From: Phaseolus vulgaris
Lineage: Eukaryota; Streptophyta; Magnoliopsida; Fabales; Fabaceae
Length of the DNA stretch: 64,000 nt
Reading direction: 5' to 3'
Assembly (NCBI RefSeq): GCF_000499845.2
Contig: NC_023755.2
Span: forward strand, 7,260,847 to 7,324,846
In this document: positions 12,608-23,930 of the stretch, piece after piece
How positions within the stretch are numbered: position 1 is the first letter of the stretch
How the letters are laid out: every line of letters begins with the position of its first letter
Notes under the pieces: generated by a model
What the model was told of the DNA's origin: nothing
Seen by the model: the letters and a program-made list of their open reading frames with translations, nothing else
Database searches by the model: none
Position numbers and translations under genes: made by a program

Positions 12608-13274
12608 TACGGGCTCAAAGAATACTCGATGTATAATTTGCACCATTAGTCTACCTAGTTGAACTTATATGGTTGGTCAATACTAGACGTAGTATGTTGC
12701 GACAGACAAACCAGTATAAATTACCATGTGCAATCTCTCTCTCTCTCTCTCATCTCACTTATATTTCATGTTTTCATCATTTGTACTAACCCAAGAAGGA
12801 GAGATAGCTTGTGAGTTCATACTCAAATTTTTTTTCTAAATTGTTTTTCAAAACAACTTTTTATCTTATATTTGTATTGGTAGGTCAAACATTAAAACTG
12901 TGATTCAATCACTTGTTAAAACAAACATGAATATATGTTAGTCAAGTGATTTAATTGAGTTGCAACTTTACATCTAATGTCACCACCTGAATCGAAAGAG
13001 ATAAGGATAATACAATTGGTTAAATGTCTCCGTTTGATCACATTTATTATAAAGTCTCTTCAAGAAAATTGTCTTATAATTTATCATATGAAACCTGTTG
13101 AGAAGCACTTATTAAAAGACATCTTTTTAAGCATGCATTTCTTTAATGAATTATCATAGGTCAAATTATAATATGAAGTATTATGTTAGATGCAAGAATG
13201 ATAGTTTAGCTTTTTGTTAAAATATGAGAAAATAACATAGATAAATTATTCACTTAAGTCAGTCAAGTGTGTCT
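12608..13274 (+). repeat. LTR-like repeat family A, copy 1, right part
   Basis: Matches 16320-16878 and 18033-18110 at high similarity, from ATACTCGATGTATAATTTGC through a TATA box (12715-12720, CCAGTATAAATTACC), a (CT)n run at 12736-12751 and on to GATGCAAGAATGATAG near 13190. The matching (CT)n run in copy 2 is near 16460. TATA placement suggests an LTR, but ends and duplications were not found. Confidence 0.6.
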
Positions 13275-13417
13275 AATTTATGGTAAGTTGGTCAAACCTC
13301 TTACCTTTCATATCTCACCATATATGCTCCAAACTTCCTTCCTTCCACAAATTCCAATCCAATTCACATTCAAACATTCAAACCTTCATGCAAGCTAGAA
13401 GATGGAGTCATCATGTG
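13275..13417 (+). repeat. Direct repeat, left copy (about 140 bp)
   Basis: AAGTTGGTCAAACCTCTTAC through GCAAGCTAGAAGATGGA recurs at 15857-15997 with small indels. The two copies bracket the gypsy leader and gag relic, so they could be LTR ends or a target segment duplicated with the insertion. Confidence 0.65.
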
Positions 13418-15113
13418 GCATTTATAGTCGTGGTTCAAAGAAGTTAAGTGTGCTCTTCTTCTAACTTGTGTTTTCTTCAATTTAGTGTTGTCTACATTTA
13501 ATTTTCATTGTCTTGAGTTGATTTCAATCATATTTCATCGTTTATTTTGTGTTTAATTAAAGTTTAATTGGTTCAAAATTTAAATTCCGCTTTGAACCAT
13601 CTATATTTTATGTTTAGGTATTCATTTGAGTAAATTGTGTGCTTTGTTGGCTTTTCAGTCATTTTTCAATTTTAATCGGTGCATCTTTGTTTAATTTGAA
13701 TTTCTTTGGTTTTAAATTTGAATTCAAGTCATATAAAGTAATGTGTCTCTATAATTGTCATGAATTATAAGCAGTACTCTATTTGAATATTTGGTTGTTT
13801 GATTTTGTTTGAGTCCTACATTTATTCTTATTTGTATCAATTCTCATGCGCTTTTGGTGTTTTTTTTATTTTTGCAAAATTGAATTCCATACTTGTTAGT
13901 AGATCAATAACAAGTTCCTAAAGTTAGATTTTCCATTATGTCTTGAGTCATCTCTCATAATTTTGTTGAAATTTCTTAGGATTCTTCACTAATCATTTTT
14001 CATATTTTGTAGCTTGGCTGAAAAAATTTAGTACACGATGAATCTAGAGAATTTTGATAAGCGGTTTTGGATCTGGAACAATTAAGGTGTGAAGAATAAT
14101 TTGTAAAAAAGGTGCATCTAAATTCAAAAGGGAAAAGTTAACATAAATCTGAAAAGCTAGATGCACATATTGAAAAGCTCAGCGCAACTTCATTCTACCC
14201 AACGCATTGAACCTGGAATGTTTGTTTTATCATTTTCTGTTTAGTACCATATTGACCTGAAATCAATGACAAATTACTCCTTATGATCTCAACATTTTAG
14301 GATTAAAATTTCAAAATTAGATCGTTCTTGGATTAAAAGATATAAATTAGCCAAGTCACGTAGCACAATTCCTTAGTTTCAATTTTTGTTTTGAAATCTA
14401 CTCTAGTTCCTTTCTTTAGGTTTTTGAAAATTGTGTGCCTACTTTGTTGTGTGTTATAATTCTAGTTTGTCAGTTTCTTTTAAACTTTGTGTTTTATCAT
14501 TTTATAATCCACTTGTTTTGTCCAACTTCAATTTAAGTTTTTCTTAATTTATAATTTTATTGACCTCTAATTGGAGTAGATGACATATTTGGTGACAAAA
14601 AAGGTGATTGGTGAATCTAGCACTTGAAGAATGTGAGGATTGATTGTCAAGATTGAATCCCTTAAGGAGAGGAAGCAAGTGAAAAGGCAATCAAAGAGAG
14701 TCACACATACTTAAAGAGTAGAATAAGGACAAAATTTTGATTGTATTTCATTTGAGTTGTAATTACAAAACATTTTCGATATTAGTGATTTCATCACTCA
14801 TTTTAGATGGTGAGTGTGTCTCAAAGGTCCAAGGTGCTAATGAGCCTCACTTGGGAACAACTAGTTTAAAATTCCTACACTTTTAGTTTTAGGGTTTCAA
14901 TTTCTTTCTTTAATTTCTCTTTTTTTTAGGAAAAATATCTTGATTATGTTTCCAATAGTTTTCTTTAGAGAAAAATTTGTGAAATGCATTAAAATAGATT
15001 CTGGCTAGGAAAGATCTGGTACTTAAGTGATCCACCTCCCTTTCTTGGGAACCTACCTAGTGCATTGAACTTAGTATTTCTCTTAGAAAGTTGTTCTAAC
15101 ACAAGCTTTTAAT
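13418..15113 (+). mobile_element. Ty3/gypsy-type LTR/leader remnant upstream of gag
   Basis: Non-coding, T-rich. It precedes a gypsy gag relic in the same orientation and includes a gag-proximal leader (CCTTTCTTGGGAACCTACCT near 15045). No PBS was recognised and no LTR border is certain. Confidence 0.45.
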
Positions 15114-15785
15114 ATGTCTAGACGTTCTTCTCACTATAGTGGTAGTGACTCTAGCTCTTGTAAAAATCTTTTGAAACAAATTTCAAAGGATTTACAATCA
15201 TTTCAGTTGTGGAGAATACAAGAAGAGAGACAAAGAGAAGAAAAAGGACGTGAAAGAGAATCTCATCTTGCAGTTTTGGAGGAGGTGTTATTAAAAGAAA
15301 ACATTATATAATAAATGAACATCTTAAAAATCAAAGAAGTTATAAGAGTTATAAGTCAGGTGACTCCCATTTGAAGAAGGGAGCTTCAAGGTTAATGAAT
15401 ACTATTAACATACACCTAAGAGACCTAAAAGATAAAATAAGAAGCCTGAAGGTAGAGTTGACTTACCTCACTTCCATGGGAAGGAAAACGTTGAAGTCTA
15501 CCTTGATGGGAAATGAAGTTAGAACAATTGTTTGTTTGTCACCAAGTTAGTGAAGAAAGAAAAGTACCATTGGCCACTTTGAGTTTTCAAAGTCACGCAA
15601 TGTATTGGTGGACTTCCCTAGAGAGAGAAAGACACTTCCATAATGACCCTCCAATTTTATATTGGAATAACCTTAAGATTTCTTTGAGGTGTCACCATAT
15701 CCCTTCTTACTATGAGAGGGAGCTTATGGATAAGCTCCAAACACTACGAAAAAAAGAGCATATTATCGATGGTCAAAATTCGTAA
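15114..15785 (+). pseudogene. Ty3/gypsy gag polyprotein remnant
   Basis: A first frame (15114-15311) starts MSRRSSHYSGSDSSS and has an E/R-rich segment. After stops, 15440-15500 reads LPHFHGKENVEVYLD; a lost base then shifts the frame, and 15513-15785 reads EERKVPLATLSFQ, AMYWWTSLERE and PSYYERELMDKL. These are hallmark words of plant gypsy gag. The homology ends near 15740, where a CACTA-like end begins. No protease, RT or integrase follows. Clearly non-functional. Confidence 0.85.
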
Positions 15786-15856
15786 ATAAGACCAAAAATC
15801 TGTCAATAAACACGCATTACTAACGAGAAAGCGAAGGGCAAAAAATCATCGGTAAT
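15737..15856 (+). mobile_element. Truncated CACTA-type transposon end
   Basis: CACTACGAAAAAAAGAGC (from 15742) interrupts the gag homology and is followed by CGATGG / CGGTAA-type sub-terminal words and TCGTAAATAAGACC, as in CACTA ends. No opposite end is visible before the direct repeat at 15857. Confidence 0.35.
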
Positions 15857-15997
15857 ATGTTTATCGTTAAGTTGGCTGAACCTCTTACCTTTCATAACTC
15901 ACCATATCTTCTCCAAACTTCCATCGGTGCTTCCTTCCACAAATTCCAATCCAATTCACATTCAAACCTTCATGCAAGCTAGAAGATGGATCCATCA
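15857..15997 (+). repeat. Direct repeat, right copy (about 140 bp)
   Basis: Second copy of the 13275-13417 segment. It differs by an inserted CATCGGTGC-like stretch and loss of one ACATTCAAA unit. It leads straight into family A copy 2. Confidence 0.65.
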
Positions 15998-16878
15998 TCT
16001 ATAATCATTAGACTTAATGATCAATAGATTATTGAAATACCAAACCTTCGAATCTTAACAAATAATGGTTGTTTGGTAAAGAACACTCAGTTTAGCTAAG
16101 AGTGGCTTAAGTAAAGAATACTCCTTGACAGGTTCAACCAGGAGTGACTACAATCCAAAAGAATACTCGGTTTGCCAAAGTGGCTAGGTGTAAGGAATAC
16201 TCAAGGTCAGCCACGAGTGGGTTAAACAAATAATATTTAGTTAAGCTAGGAGTGACTTGTGTTAAGAATACTCAAGGTGTTAACCAAAAGTGTCTACAAG
16301 CCCAAAAAATACTTAGTTACGTAAAAAATGACTTGTGCCAATAATACTCGACGTGTACTTCACACCATTAGTTTACCTGGTTGAACTTGGATGGTTGGTC
16401 AAGAACTAGACATAGTCTATTGCGAAAAACTAACCAGTATAAATTATCATGTGCAATATCTCTCTCTCTCTCTTACCTCACTTATATTTCATGTTTTCAT
16501 CATTTGTACTAACCTAAGAAGTAGAGTTAGTTTGTGAGTGCGTTCTAAAAATGTTTTTGCTAAAGTATTTTTCAAAACAACCTTTTATCTTATATTTTAT
16601 TAGTAGGTCATACGTTAAAATTGTGATTCAATCACTTGTTAAAACAAACATAACCACTTGAACTGAAAGAGATAAGGATAATACAATTGGTTAAGTGTGT
16701 TCGTCTGATCATATTTATTATAAAGTCCCTTAAAAAAATTATCTTATAATTTATCATATGAAACTTGCTAAAAAGCACTTATTAAAAGACATCTTTTGAA
16801 GCCTTCATTTCTTTAATGATTTATCCTATATCAAATTAGAATATGAAGTACCCTGTCAAATGCAAGAATGATAGTATG
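15998..16878 (+). repeat. LTR-like repeat family A, copy 2, left part
   Basis: Matches copy 1 (9590-9930 plus 12608-13200) without the LINE, so it gives the uninterrupted order: minisatellite array (16060-16350), then TATA box (16438-16443), then (CT)n, then the AT-rich tail to GATAGTATG. It is cut at 16878 by the solo LTR. Confidence 0.65.
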
Positions 16879-18027
16879 TGTACCGTCCCGTCCCCAGACG
16901 TTGACCAAAGTCAAAGTCAAAGTCAATGTTTGGTGGGATCCCTCAAGGGACCCAAGGAAGAAAGTCAACAGATTGACTGCTTGAGGCATCGTCTTGTTGG
17001 GGAGGCGTCGCCAAGAGAAGGCGTCGCCAGGCTAAGGCATCGCCAGGTTAAGGCGCCGCCAAGATAAGACGCAGCCAAGTTAAGATATCGACGGGGTTAC
17101 ACCCCTCCCCCAATACCCATGGGTAGGAAAGACCATGGAGTGGGAGCGACACCGCAAGGAGATTTCGGGCCTCGACAGTTCAGAACAGTAACAAAGAGAA
17201 GAGAAAGGTGGCTTCAAGGCCATAGTTCTAGTACTAGTGGGGAGTACCCTGACTCGTGAAGTACCCACGCCACCTCAGGGAGACCCTTGGGGTAGATACG
17301 ACCCATGAGAGGGCCAAACCCAGGGGCGAGCCAGGTGCGTGGAGCGAGAGTAAAAAAGATACACTCCCAGGGCGAATGACTAGAAGCTGGGGCGCATGAG
17401 TTGGCACCCAGAAAGTCACCCCCTGCACCAGATGCACTTCGAGGAAAGAGGACTCACACAATGGAATAACCCTAAGTTGGGTTACGGCGCTGTGAGGCCC
17501 TCTACGTAGAGTAGCGATCAAGTCAGAAGGACACGTGGCAATAAGCACTGAAACATCAAGGCTTTCCTGAAAGTTCGCTAAGGTACGCGTTAATTTAGAT
17601 TACGTTTCAAATGTTTCAAGGGATATTTTTATACGCTTTCAATGCACTTTAACGCGCTTTAATGAAGGAGGTGTTTAAAAAGGGCCTTGAGACGTTTGAA
17701 ACGGGAGCCAGACCTAGTTTTCACACACATAAACCCTAGTTGTTTCGCGGCACACCCACTGTACACACAAGACAATTAGGGCAATACAGTATTAGCTACA
17801 CAGTATTTTCGACCACCTTCAGAGCATCCGTTCATGGTGTTCCGATACGGGGGGTGTCACCTTTGATGTTTCTCGCTAGCTGACTTGATCGTCGGAGTGC
17901 AAACGGCCGCGAGGGCGCCCCTTTGTCCACTTCTTTTCAGGTACTCACCGACGGAGCAGAACGAAAGTGCCCTAGCTCGCGAGGACAGGCCACGCGCAAA
18001 GACGACCCTGGTCAACCGGCGAGAACA
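16879..18027 (+). mobile_element. Solo LTR of a Ty3/gypsy-type element, 1149 bp
   Basis: Starts TGTACCGTCCCG and ends GGCGAGAACA (TG...CA), flanked by the 5-bp duplication GTATG at 16874-16878 and 18028-18032. The flanks join to GATAGTATGACTTTTTG, matching the empty site in family A copy 1 (GATAGTTTAGCTTTTTG, about 13200). It is markedly GC-richer than its surroundings, carries a TATA-like TTTAAAAAG near 17667 and the motif TGACTTGATCGTCGGAGTGC at 17881. Short open frames inside it are not gag or pol. No internal region, hence solo LTR. Confidence 0.88.
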
Positions 18028-18240
18028 GTATGACTTTTTGTTAAAAATGAAAAAATAGTATAGATAAAATTATTCACTTAAATCAGTTAAGTGCGTCTAA
18101 TTTAACAATCAAATAAAAGTTTGAGTCTGATTATTTTACACATCAAGACCTTGTCTTAGCTTCATCAATCAAGTAACTTTCATAATTAAAATCATAATTC
18201 AAACCTCCATTTTTGTGATTTCTTTGTTTTTCACACTTTG
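18028..18240 (+). repeat. LTR-like repeat family A, copy 2, right part
   Basis: Continues copy 2 after the solo LTR: ACTTTTTGTTAAAAATGA and TTATTCACTTAAATCAGT match 13210-13270 of copy 1. After about 18110 no counterpart was seen in copy 1. Confidence 0.55.
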
Positions 18241-18634
18241 ATGATCAAAGTGTTTTAACCAGAAGTGGTTGGGTCCAAACAATGTTCGTGCTTAACTAGA
18301 GGTGATTATGTCAAAACAATACTTGTGGTTTTAGCCAGGAATGATTGTGTCCAAACAATACTTGTAGTTTAGCCTAAAATAGTTGGGTCTAAATAACACT
18401 TGCCTTGTAACTTGTAGCATTAGTGGAACCTTGATAGTGTTAATCAAGAATTGGTCATAGTTTGGATTATCAAACAAATCAATATAAAAGTTCCTTTTGT
18501 AAACATCTTTAATCCCTTATATTTTTATATTGCATGTTATTATATGCATCTAATCAAAGAATGAGAGCTTTACGAAAACAAATTTTTGAAAAGTGATTTT
18601 GCAATGAATTTATTTTGTTAAAGTTGCATCTAAC
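18241..18634 (+). repeat. Diverged third copy of family A minisatellite and following region
   Basis: Units such as TTAGCCAGGAATGATTGTGT and CCAAACAATACTTG repeat at 18250-18400. A block follows that parallels the CATTAG...GAAC...ACAAATCAATATAAAA order of copies 1 and 2. Strongly diverged. Interrupted at 18635 by the copia-type LTR. Confidence 0.5.
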
Positions 18635-20227
18635 TGTTGGGTTTAATAGTGCCAAAGTTCAAGAGGGGGGGTGAATTGACCTTTTAAAACTTTCTCGCAG
18701 AACAGTGTTTAACACAGTTTTACAGAAAATAAATCGATTTATGTAAAAATGAACAGATTTATTTCAGCACTGTTTTTGTTTGAAAAGCTTTTAATACAAC
18801 AAGATTAATCACAAGATTATGCAGATAGATTTTCCAGATGCACACACACAGATATCAGATTGAAAAACAGTGAAACACAGAAAACAGCAAACCTTAATTC
18901 CAATTAATGTGATTTAGATTTAGTTAAGGGCTTGACAATTTGTGAGACAATCTATCACATACAACCTGTTTTATTAACCTTTAACAGATTATCAGTGTTC
19001 TTATTGAAACCAGACAGTTTTCTAGAAATTAAGAACAATGTGCACAGCGCCCAGAAAGAACAGATTTATTTCTTTACTGTTTTGTCAATTATGCAGAAAC
19101 GAAATTGCAGTGAGTGAGAGAGAATGAACACAAGCAGTTATACTGGTTCACTCAACTGAGCTACATCCAGTCTTCACCAACAACAGGTGGAAATCACTAA
19201 AACACAGTACAACCAAGTACAATTCCCACTGTTCTTGAAACCTACAAGAACTTAGGTACTCTTGCTGAAAAAACCTATTTCAGCACACACACACCCACTC
19301 TTCAAGAACACCTATCAAGAAGAGTGTTCAACCAAACTATTACAAGAAATGAGAAGTGAAACGACTACACCTGATTGAGGATACAAAGATCTGCCTTAAA
19401 CCAGTAGGCAAGATTGCTAGAACAGTAGATGCACCTCACACCAAGCTTTTGGAACCAAACCAAGAACAAGCACTTTGTGATTTTTGAAATCTTTGAAGAA
19501 CAAATGCTAATCCTTTGTAAACTTTTGATTCTCTGCTGTAAAACTTGTTTTTGCAAATGTATGAACTGTTATTAAACTCAGAAACAAGTTTTCATTTTAT
19601 AGAAAACCAACTTATAACAGATTTTTGAAAAACAGTTAAAGCTGTTATAAAATGAACAGATTGAAAATAAAATGAACAGATTTATTTTCAAAAAGCAGTT
19701 AGAGAATTTGTTAAGTGAGGAGACTTAGTCAACCATTCTGGTGCAGAGATAAAACTGAAAACGTTTAAGCTTGACATGGCACCAGAGACAAAAAGAATCT
19801 ATTCATTTACAGATGAACAGATTTATTTTTCAAAACGAAAACAGAGAAAGTTTAACTATTTAAAACTCAGTCGTTTTGAAAGATAGAAGACTTAGTCAAA
19901 ATACATGATGCACAAAATCCAATTTTCACAAGACTTAGCCAAGGCATCAGTGTAAAAATGAATCTGTTTATTTAGGAAAGAACAGATTTATTTTTATGCA
20001 GTAAACGTGTTTTTTGTAAAACATGTGAAAAACAGTTTAGGAAAACTTATGCTTGTTCTTATCACATGGCCAGTAGTTATGAGGTGAGTTACTCAGCAAA
20101 AAGCCCACTCTTAGACAACCTCTAAGCACTACCTAAGACATACTTAAAGCAAAGCAAAATACAAATGTAGTGTACATAGAAGTCTTCATCAAACACAATC
20201 TTGAAGGAGCAGCAACCATCTTCAACA
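18635..20227 (-). mobile_element. Solo LTR, Ty1/copia (SIRE-like) type, 1593 bp
   Basis: Ends TGTTG...CAACA with a 5-bp duplication CTAAC at 18630-18634 and 20228-20232. Read on the minus strand it has a TATA box (CTATAAAATG, 19593-19602) and ends with GGTCAATTCACCCCCCCCTC near 18670, a form I associate with SIRE-type copia LTRs. The word AACAGATTTATTT recurs many times (for example near 18749, 19059, 19677, 19824, 19983). No internal coding region adjoins it, so it is a solo LTR. Family assignment is inference. Confidence 0.8.
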
Positions 20228-20354
20228 CTAACAAGTTTTTTTTAAACAAATCTCTTAAGAAAAATAGCTCGAGAGTGTATTTATTTAACTTAAACTTGTT
20301 CTATCATATTTTCTTTACAATTTTTTTTTATAAAATTTAAATACATAATTAAAC

Positions 20355-20360
<6 letters not shown>

Positions 20361-20386
<26 letters not shown>
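20361..20386. repeat. (AT)13 microsatellite
   Basis: Uninterrupted AT dinucleotide run. Confidence 0.95.
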
Positions 20387-21745
20387 CTTTAGCCTGTTTT
20401 CACAATCATCTATATATGCATTTATTTTTAAAATATATGTTGTAACTTCTGAATTGACTTGTGAAAAGTACGACTATTCTACTAGTAAAAACTAAAGTAT
20501 ATTTATATATATGTGTTTTTTTTTTTAATTTCCATATTATGCGTCTTTAAGAAATTATATACTATTGTAAGTTAATGATTTGATATTGCAAATATCTTTT
20601 ATTGTCTAATTATATGTTTAGTTTCACCATCACAAATAAATGTGTATAATTAAGGGGAACACAAGAGGCAACATTCAACAATGCTTAATGACAATAATGA
20701 GAGGAGACAATTTAAGGATATGCAAGTTGAGAGGAAAGAAATGAATAGAGTTCACGACTTTAAGATTGGAAAGAAAAAATGAGGTAGAATGCAATCAAAG
20801 ATAGATATTATATCTTTGTAGAAGAAATCAAATTTATATATATCTTTCTCACTTAATTCACTAAGACGTATTTTAAAGACAAAATCGTGACGAAATTTCG
20901 AACTACGAAACGAACAATACATCAAATACGATGATTGACCTTAGTGATGTTATCTCAACAGACTTAAGGTCGGAACAATTATATAATAAAAATTCTAAAA
21001 CTTAAATGAAGAAATTAATTATAAGTTTCTTCTTGTTTTTCTTTCATAGTAGAATTTAATAAAAAAAAAAAGTTCAAATAGTATCTAGGTTTTAGAATCC
21101 ATCATTTCAAAAGCATTGACACCATGGAGAAGCATGTAAGATATATCATGCTAGATGTTGTTACTCATAAATTGATGGAAATGCAATAACTTTTAGAATT
21201 TGAATGATCCTGAACAAAATTTCAGCTCCTAACAAAATAGATCACAGTTTCATTCATTGTATTTTGTGAGTAGGACCAAGTTGATGATGATAATATAAAA
21301 GCACCAAAGTTCTCACACCATACCTAACTTCAATGTGCTGTCGTTTTCCAGGTGCCTAAATCTTAGGTACTAGGCACTGCAGGACAAATGACCTTATTTT
21401 CAAAGGCACCTTACTCTACCAATATAGATTCTATGATAGAGTTATTTTGTTTATTTATTTCAAGTTTGGAGTTTCAAATTTAAATTATTTAAATAATTAT
21501 TCTGAACTGTATATTCTTATTTTAGAGAACTAAATAAAAAAAATGCCAATGTTGTTATCATAAATTAAAGTAAACACACAAACAAATTATTCTTTGTATT
21601 TTAAACAATATATGGTGGTGTTCATTTCTTTCAAAATCTTATTTGAAAAAACTAAATAGTGCTTTTTCTTTAATAAACTGCTGTTGCATTGGTATTGTTT
21701 TAATAACTAAAATACTTCACACCAATTGAAAATTCAAACTACAAG
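20387..21745. other. Intergenic, no gene seen
   Basis: AT-rich, no supported coding region. Sequence at 20870-20990 (CGTGACGAAATTTCG, CGAACAATACATC) looks like older repeat debris but could not be assigned. Confidence 0.4.
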
Positions 21746-22502
21746 CATTATGAGAAAACACGTGATTAGCTTCCAAATATTTACGTGCGTCAAATGTGAA
21801 CGTGTTTTTCGTCAGTTAAATTGACGCAAAATCGATGCAAAGTAGTTTTTTTTTGGGTTGTCTAACGCATGACAGACGCACAAAGAGATTTTAAAAAAAA
21901 ATCATTTTGCGTTAGTCATCAACTGTGCTTTGGCCTAATTGACGCTACTTGTAGAAAAAAATATTTTACCTGGGTCGTAGCCAACGCATAGTTATATTTT
22001 AATATTTAAATTTTCAAAACTTATTTATTTTAAATTTATTTAATGTATAATATTTTAATAAATATTTAATTTTTAATAGTTTATTGTATTTGTTTTAAAT
22101 TTCATTTTTTAATATTATAATAAAAATTTTAATTTTAATAATTTTGATATATGTTAGTTAAATTAAATTTATTAAATTGATTAAGTGTTTGATTTTAAAA
22201 TTATTTAAAGAAATTATCTTAAATGTATAGGCGATTTTATACATTTGCGTCAGTTTGGCCCACGCATAAGCCGTCACAATTGCATCCCTTTTACGTCGGC
22301 CTGGCCGATGAAAGTTTCGTCCATTTTTTGTCGGTTTGGCCCACGCAATGTGTGTTACATTCACTGACCGACAAAAATGTTCGTTTGCTTCCACGGTTTT
22401 TTCGTCGAATTGTTGGCCCACATAAATCCGACGCTTAGGCGTTAGCTTTTGCCTGTTTTTGTCCGTTTTTAACCGACGAACCATCATGTTTTTCTTGTAG
22501 TG
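21746..22502. mobile_element. Non-autonomous CACTA-type element, 757 bp
   Basis: Left end CATTATGAGAAAACACGTGA and right end (reverse complement) CACTACAAGAAAAACATGAT form imperfect CACTA-type terminal repeats, flanked by the 3-bp duplication AAG (21743-21745, 22503-22505). The sub-terminal region (22245-22480) repeats words like TTTGGCCCACGCA and GTCGGTTTGGCCCACG, typical of CACTA sub-terminal arrays. The 109-codon open frame inside is built from these repeats and is not taken as a gene. Confidence 0.78.
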
Positions 22503-22659
22503 AAGTAATTTATAAATAATTTTCTCCTTTAATTACAAAGTCACTTTTAAAAATAAATCCTCATATAAGATTTATAAACACTAATCTTAACATAAAATTT
22601 ATTAGGAAGTGAATATAAGGATGGTAAATTGATACTACCATTCTAGTAAATTTTTTTAC

Positions 22660-22840
22660 TAGGATAGACCTGTTAGAATAAACTTGTTAGGATAAACTTC
22701 ATATAATTATGATACCATGTTAAGAAGTTAAATTTAAACTTAATTTAATCTTATAAAACTTACATATTTTGCATTCATATATGTAGTATGAAACATTATT
22801 ATCTATAATGAATGTGAGATTTCTAACCGAATTTGAACTC
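22660..22840 (+). repeat. Dispersed repeat (copy 1 of 3)
   Basis: TACCATGTTAAGAAGTTAAA...CTTATAAAACTTACATA...GAATGTGAGATTTCTAACC resembles 40630-40875 and 47820-48110. Its type (MITE- or SINE-like) is unresolved. This is the most diverged copy. Confidence 0.5.
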
Positions 22841-23070
22841 TTTTTTTTATATTTCTAATTAAGTTCTTTGTTTAAATATATTCATAACCAAAAACAAATA
22901 TATATTAGTCTTGCATATATTTTATGACATCAATGATGGGTACAAACGTGATTTTTTTTTATAAAACAAGTCCCTAGTAATCGATAAATGTAATGATAAG
23001 TTAATTTTCTTTGTGTGAATCCTTTTTCAGTAGAAATTGAATGAGCTGATCTGCTTATGCATCTTGCTTT

Positions 23071-23160
23071 TAGTGCTATAAAAAATTACTCAACACATGC
23101 TTAACATAAAATACTTAGTGCTATAAAAAATTACTCAACACATGCTTAACATAAAATACA
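23071..23160. repeat. Two-copy perfect tandem duplication, period 45
   Basis: TAGTGCTATAAAAAATTACT onward is repeated exactly twice (23071-23115 and 23116-23160), differing only in the last base. Confidence 0.95.
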
Positions 23161-23930
23161 TAGTGAACTTGTTTATTTTTTTTTTTTTTGTTGAGCTGTT
23201 TGTAACTTAATAAATAATGTAATTTCGATAAACTAATGATTTTATTTTTCCATTTTCATAATTTTTTTAAGGCTTAAAGTAAACCAAAAATTAAATATAA
23301 CTAATTGGATCATTTAATGAATAATGTATTCCAACATCAACATAGAATACCCCTAACAACAAAATTAGGGTTACAACAATACACAAGTTGTGACTATTCA
23401 TCTACCTAGGGTTTGGGGCACTTCTTTGAGAAAATTAACATGCCCCTTTTGATTTCTAAACATAATGTTATTTTATTTTATTTTGTATATGGTTATATAG
23501 TGATCATAGGCCACTTGCATGTCTATGGAGCTAAGAGATAAACCCTAGTAATAGTATCTATATCACTCTATTGAAAAGTGCCAAGACTTGTAGTTTAATA
23601 ATGCATGATTTTTAAATTGGTGTGAATTGTTGATAGTTTATAAGCATGTGGTCCAATCTTTATAAGTTAGGTTATTAGTTGTTTTCAAAGAATCTCATGC
23701 ACTTGATGCATACAGATATACCTAATCTAAGTTTTACTTTCAACGTTATGTTAACTGTTCACACATGCTATAGGATATAGGAGTAGAGTATCCATGTTTC
23801 ACATCAAAATCATAGGAAGAAAAATATTATACATCTTCAAAACTTTTCAATCACTTCCAATCGTGTGGATTGAAAAAGAAACTTATCCCATGCTCTCATT
23901 TTGTCTAAAGAAATTTGACTAAGATTCTGG
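23161..23930. other. Intergenic, no gene seen
   Basis: AT-rich with a slightly more complex stretch at 23340-23560 (AGGGTTTGGGGCACTTCTTT). No coding frame or known RNA was recognised. Confidence 0.4.

Noticed and set aside
16843..17548. Several frames of 60-104 codons
   Set aside because: They lie in the non-coding GC-rich solo LTR and match no gag or pol.
19365..19556. 63-codon minus frame
   Set aside because: Inside the copia-type LTR, no domain.
22158..22487. 109-codon minus frame
   Set aside because: Made of CACTA sub-terminal repeats; no domain.
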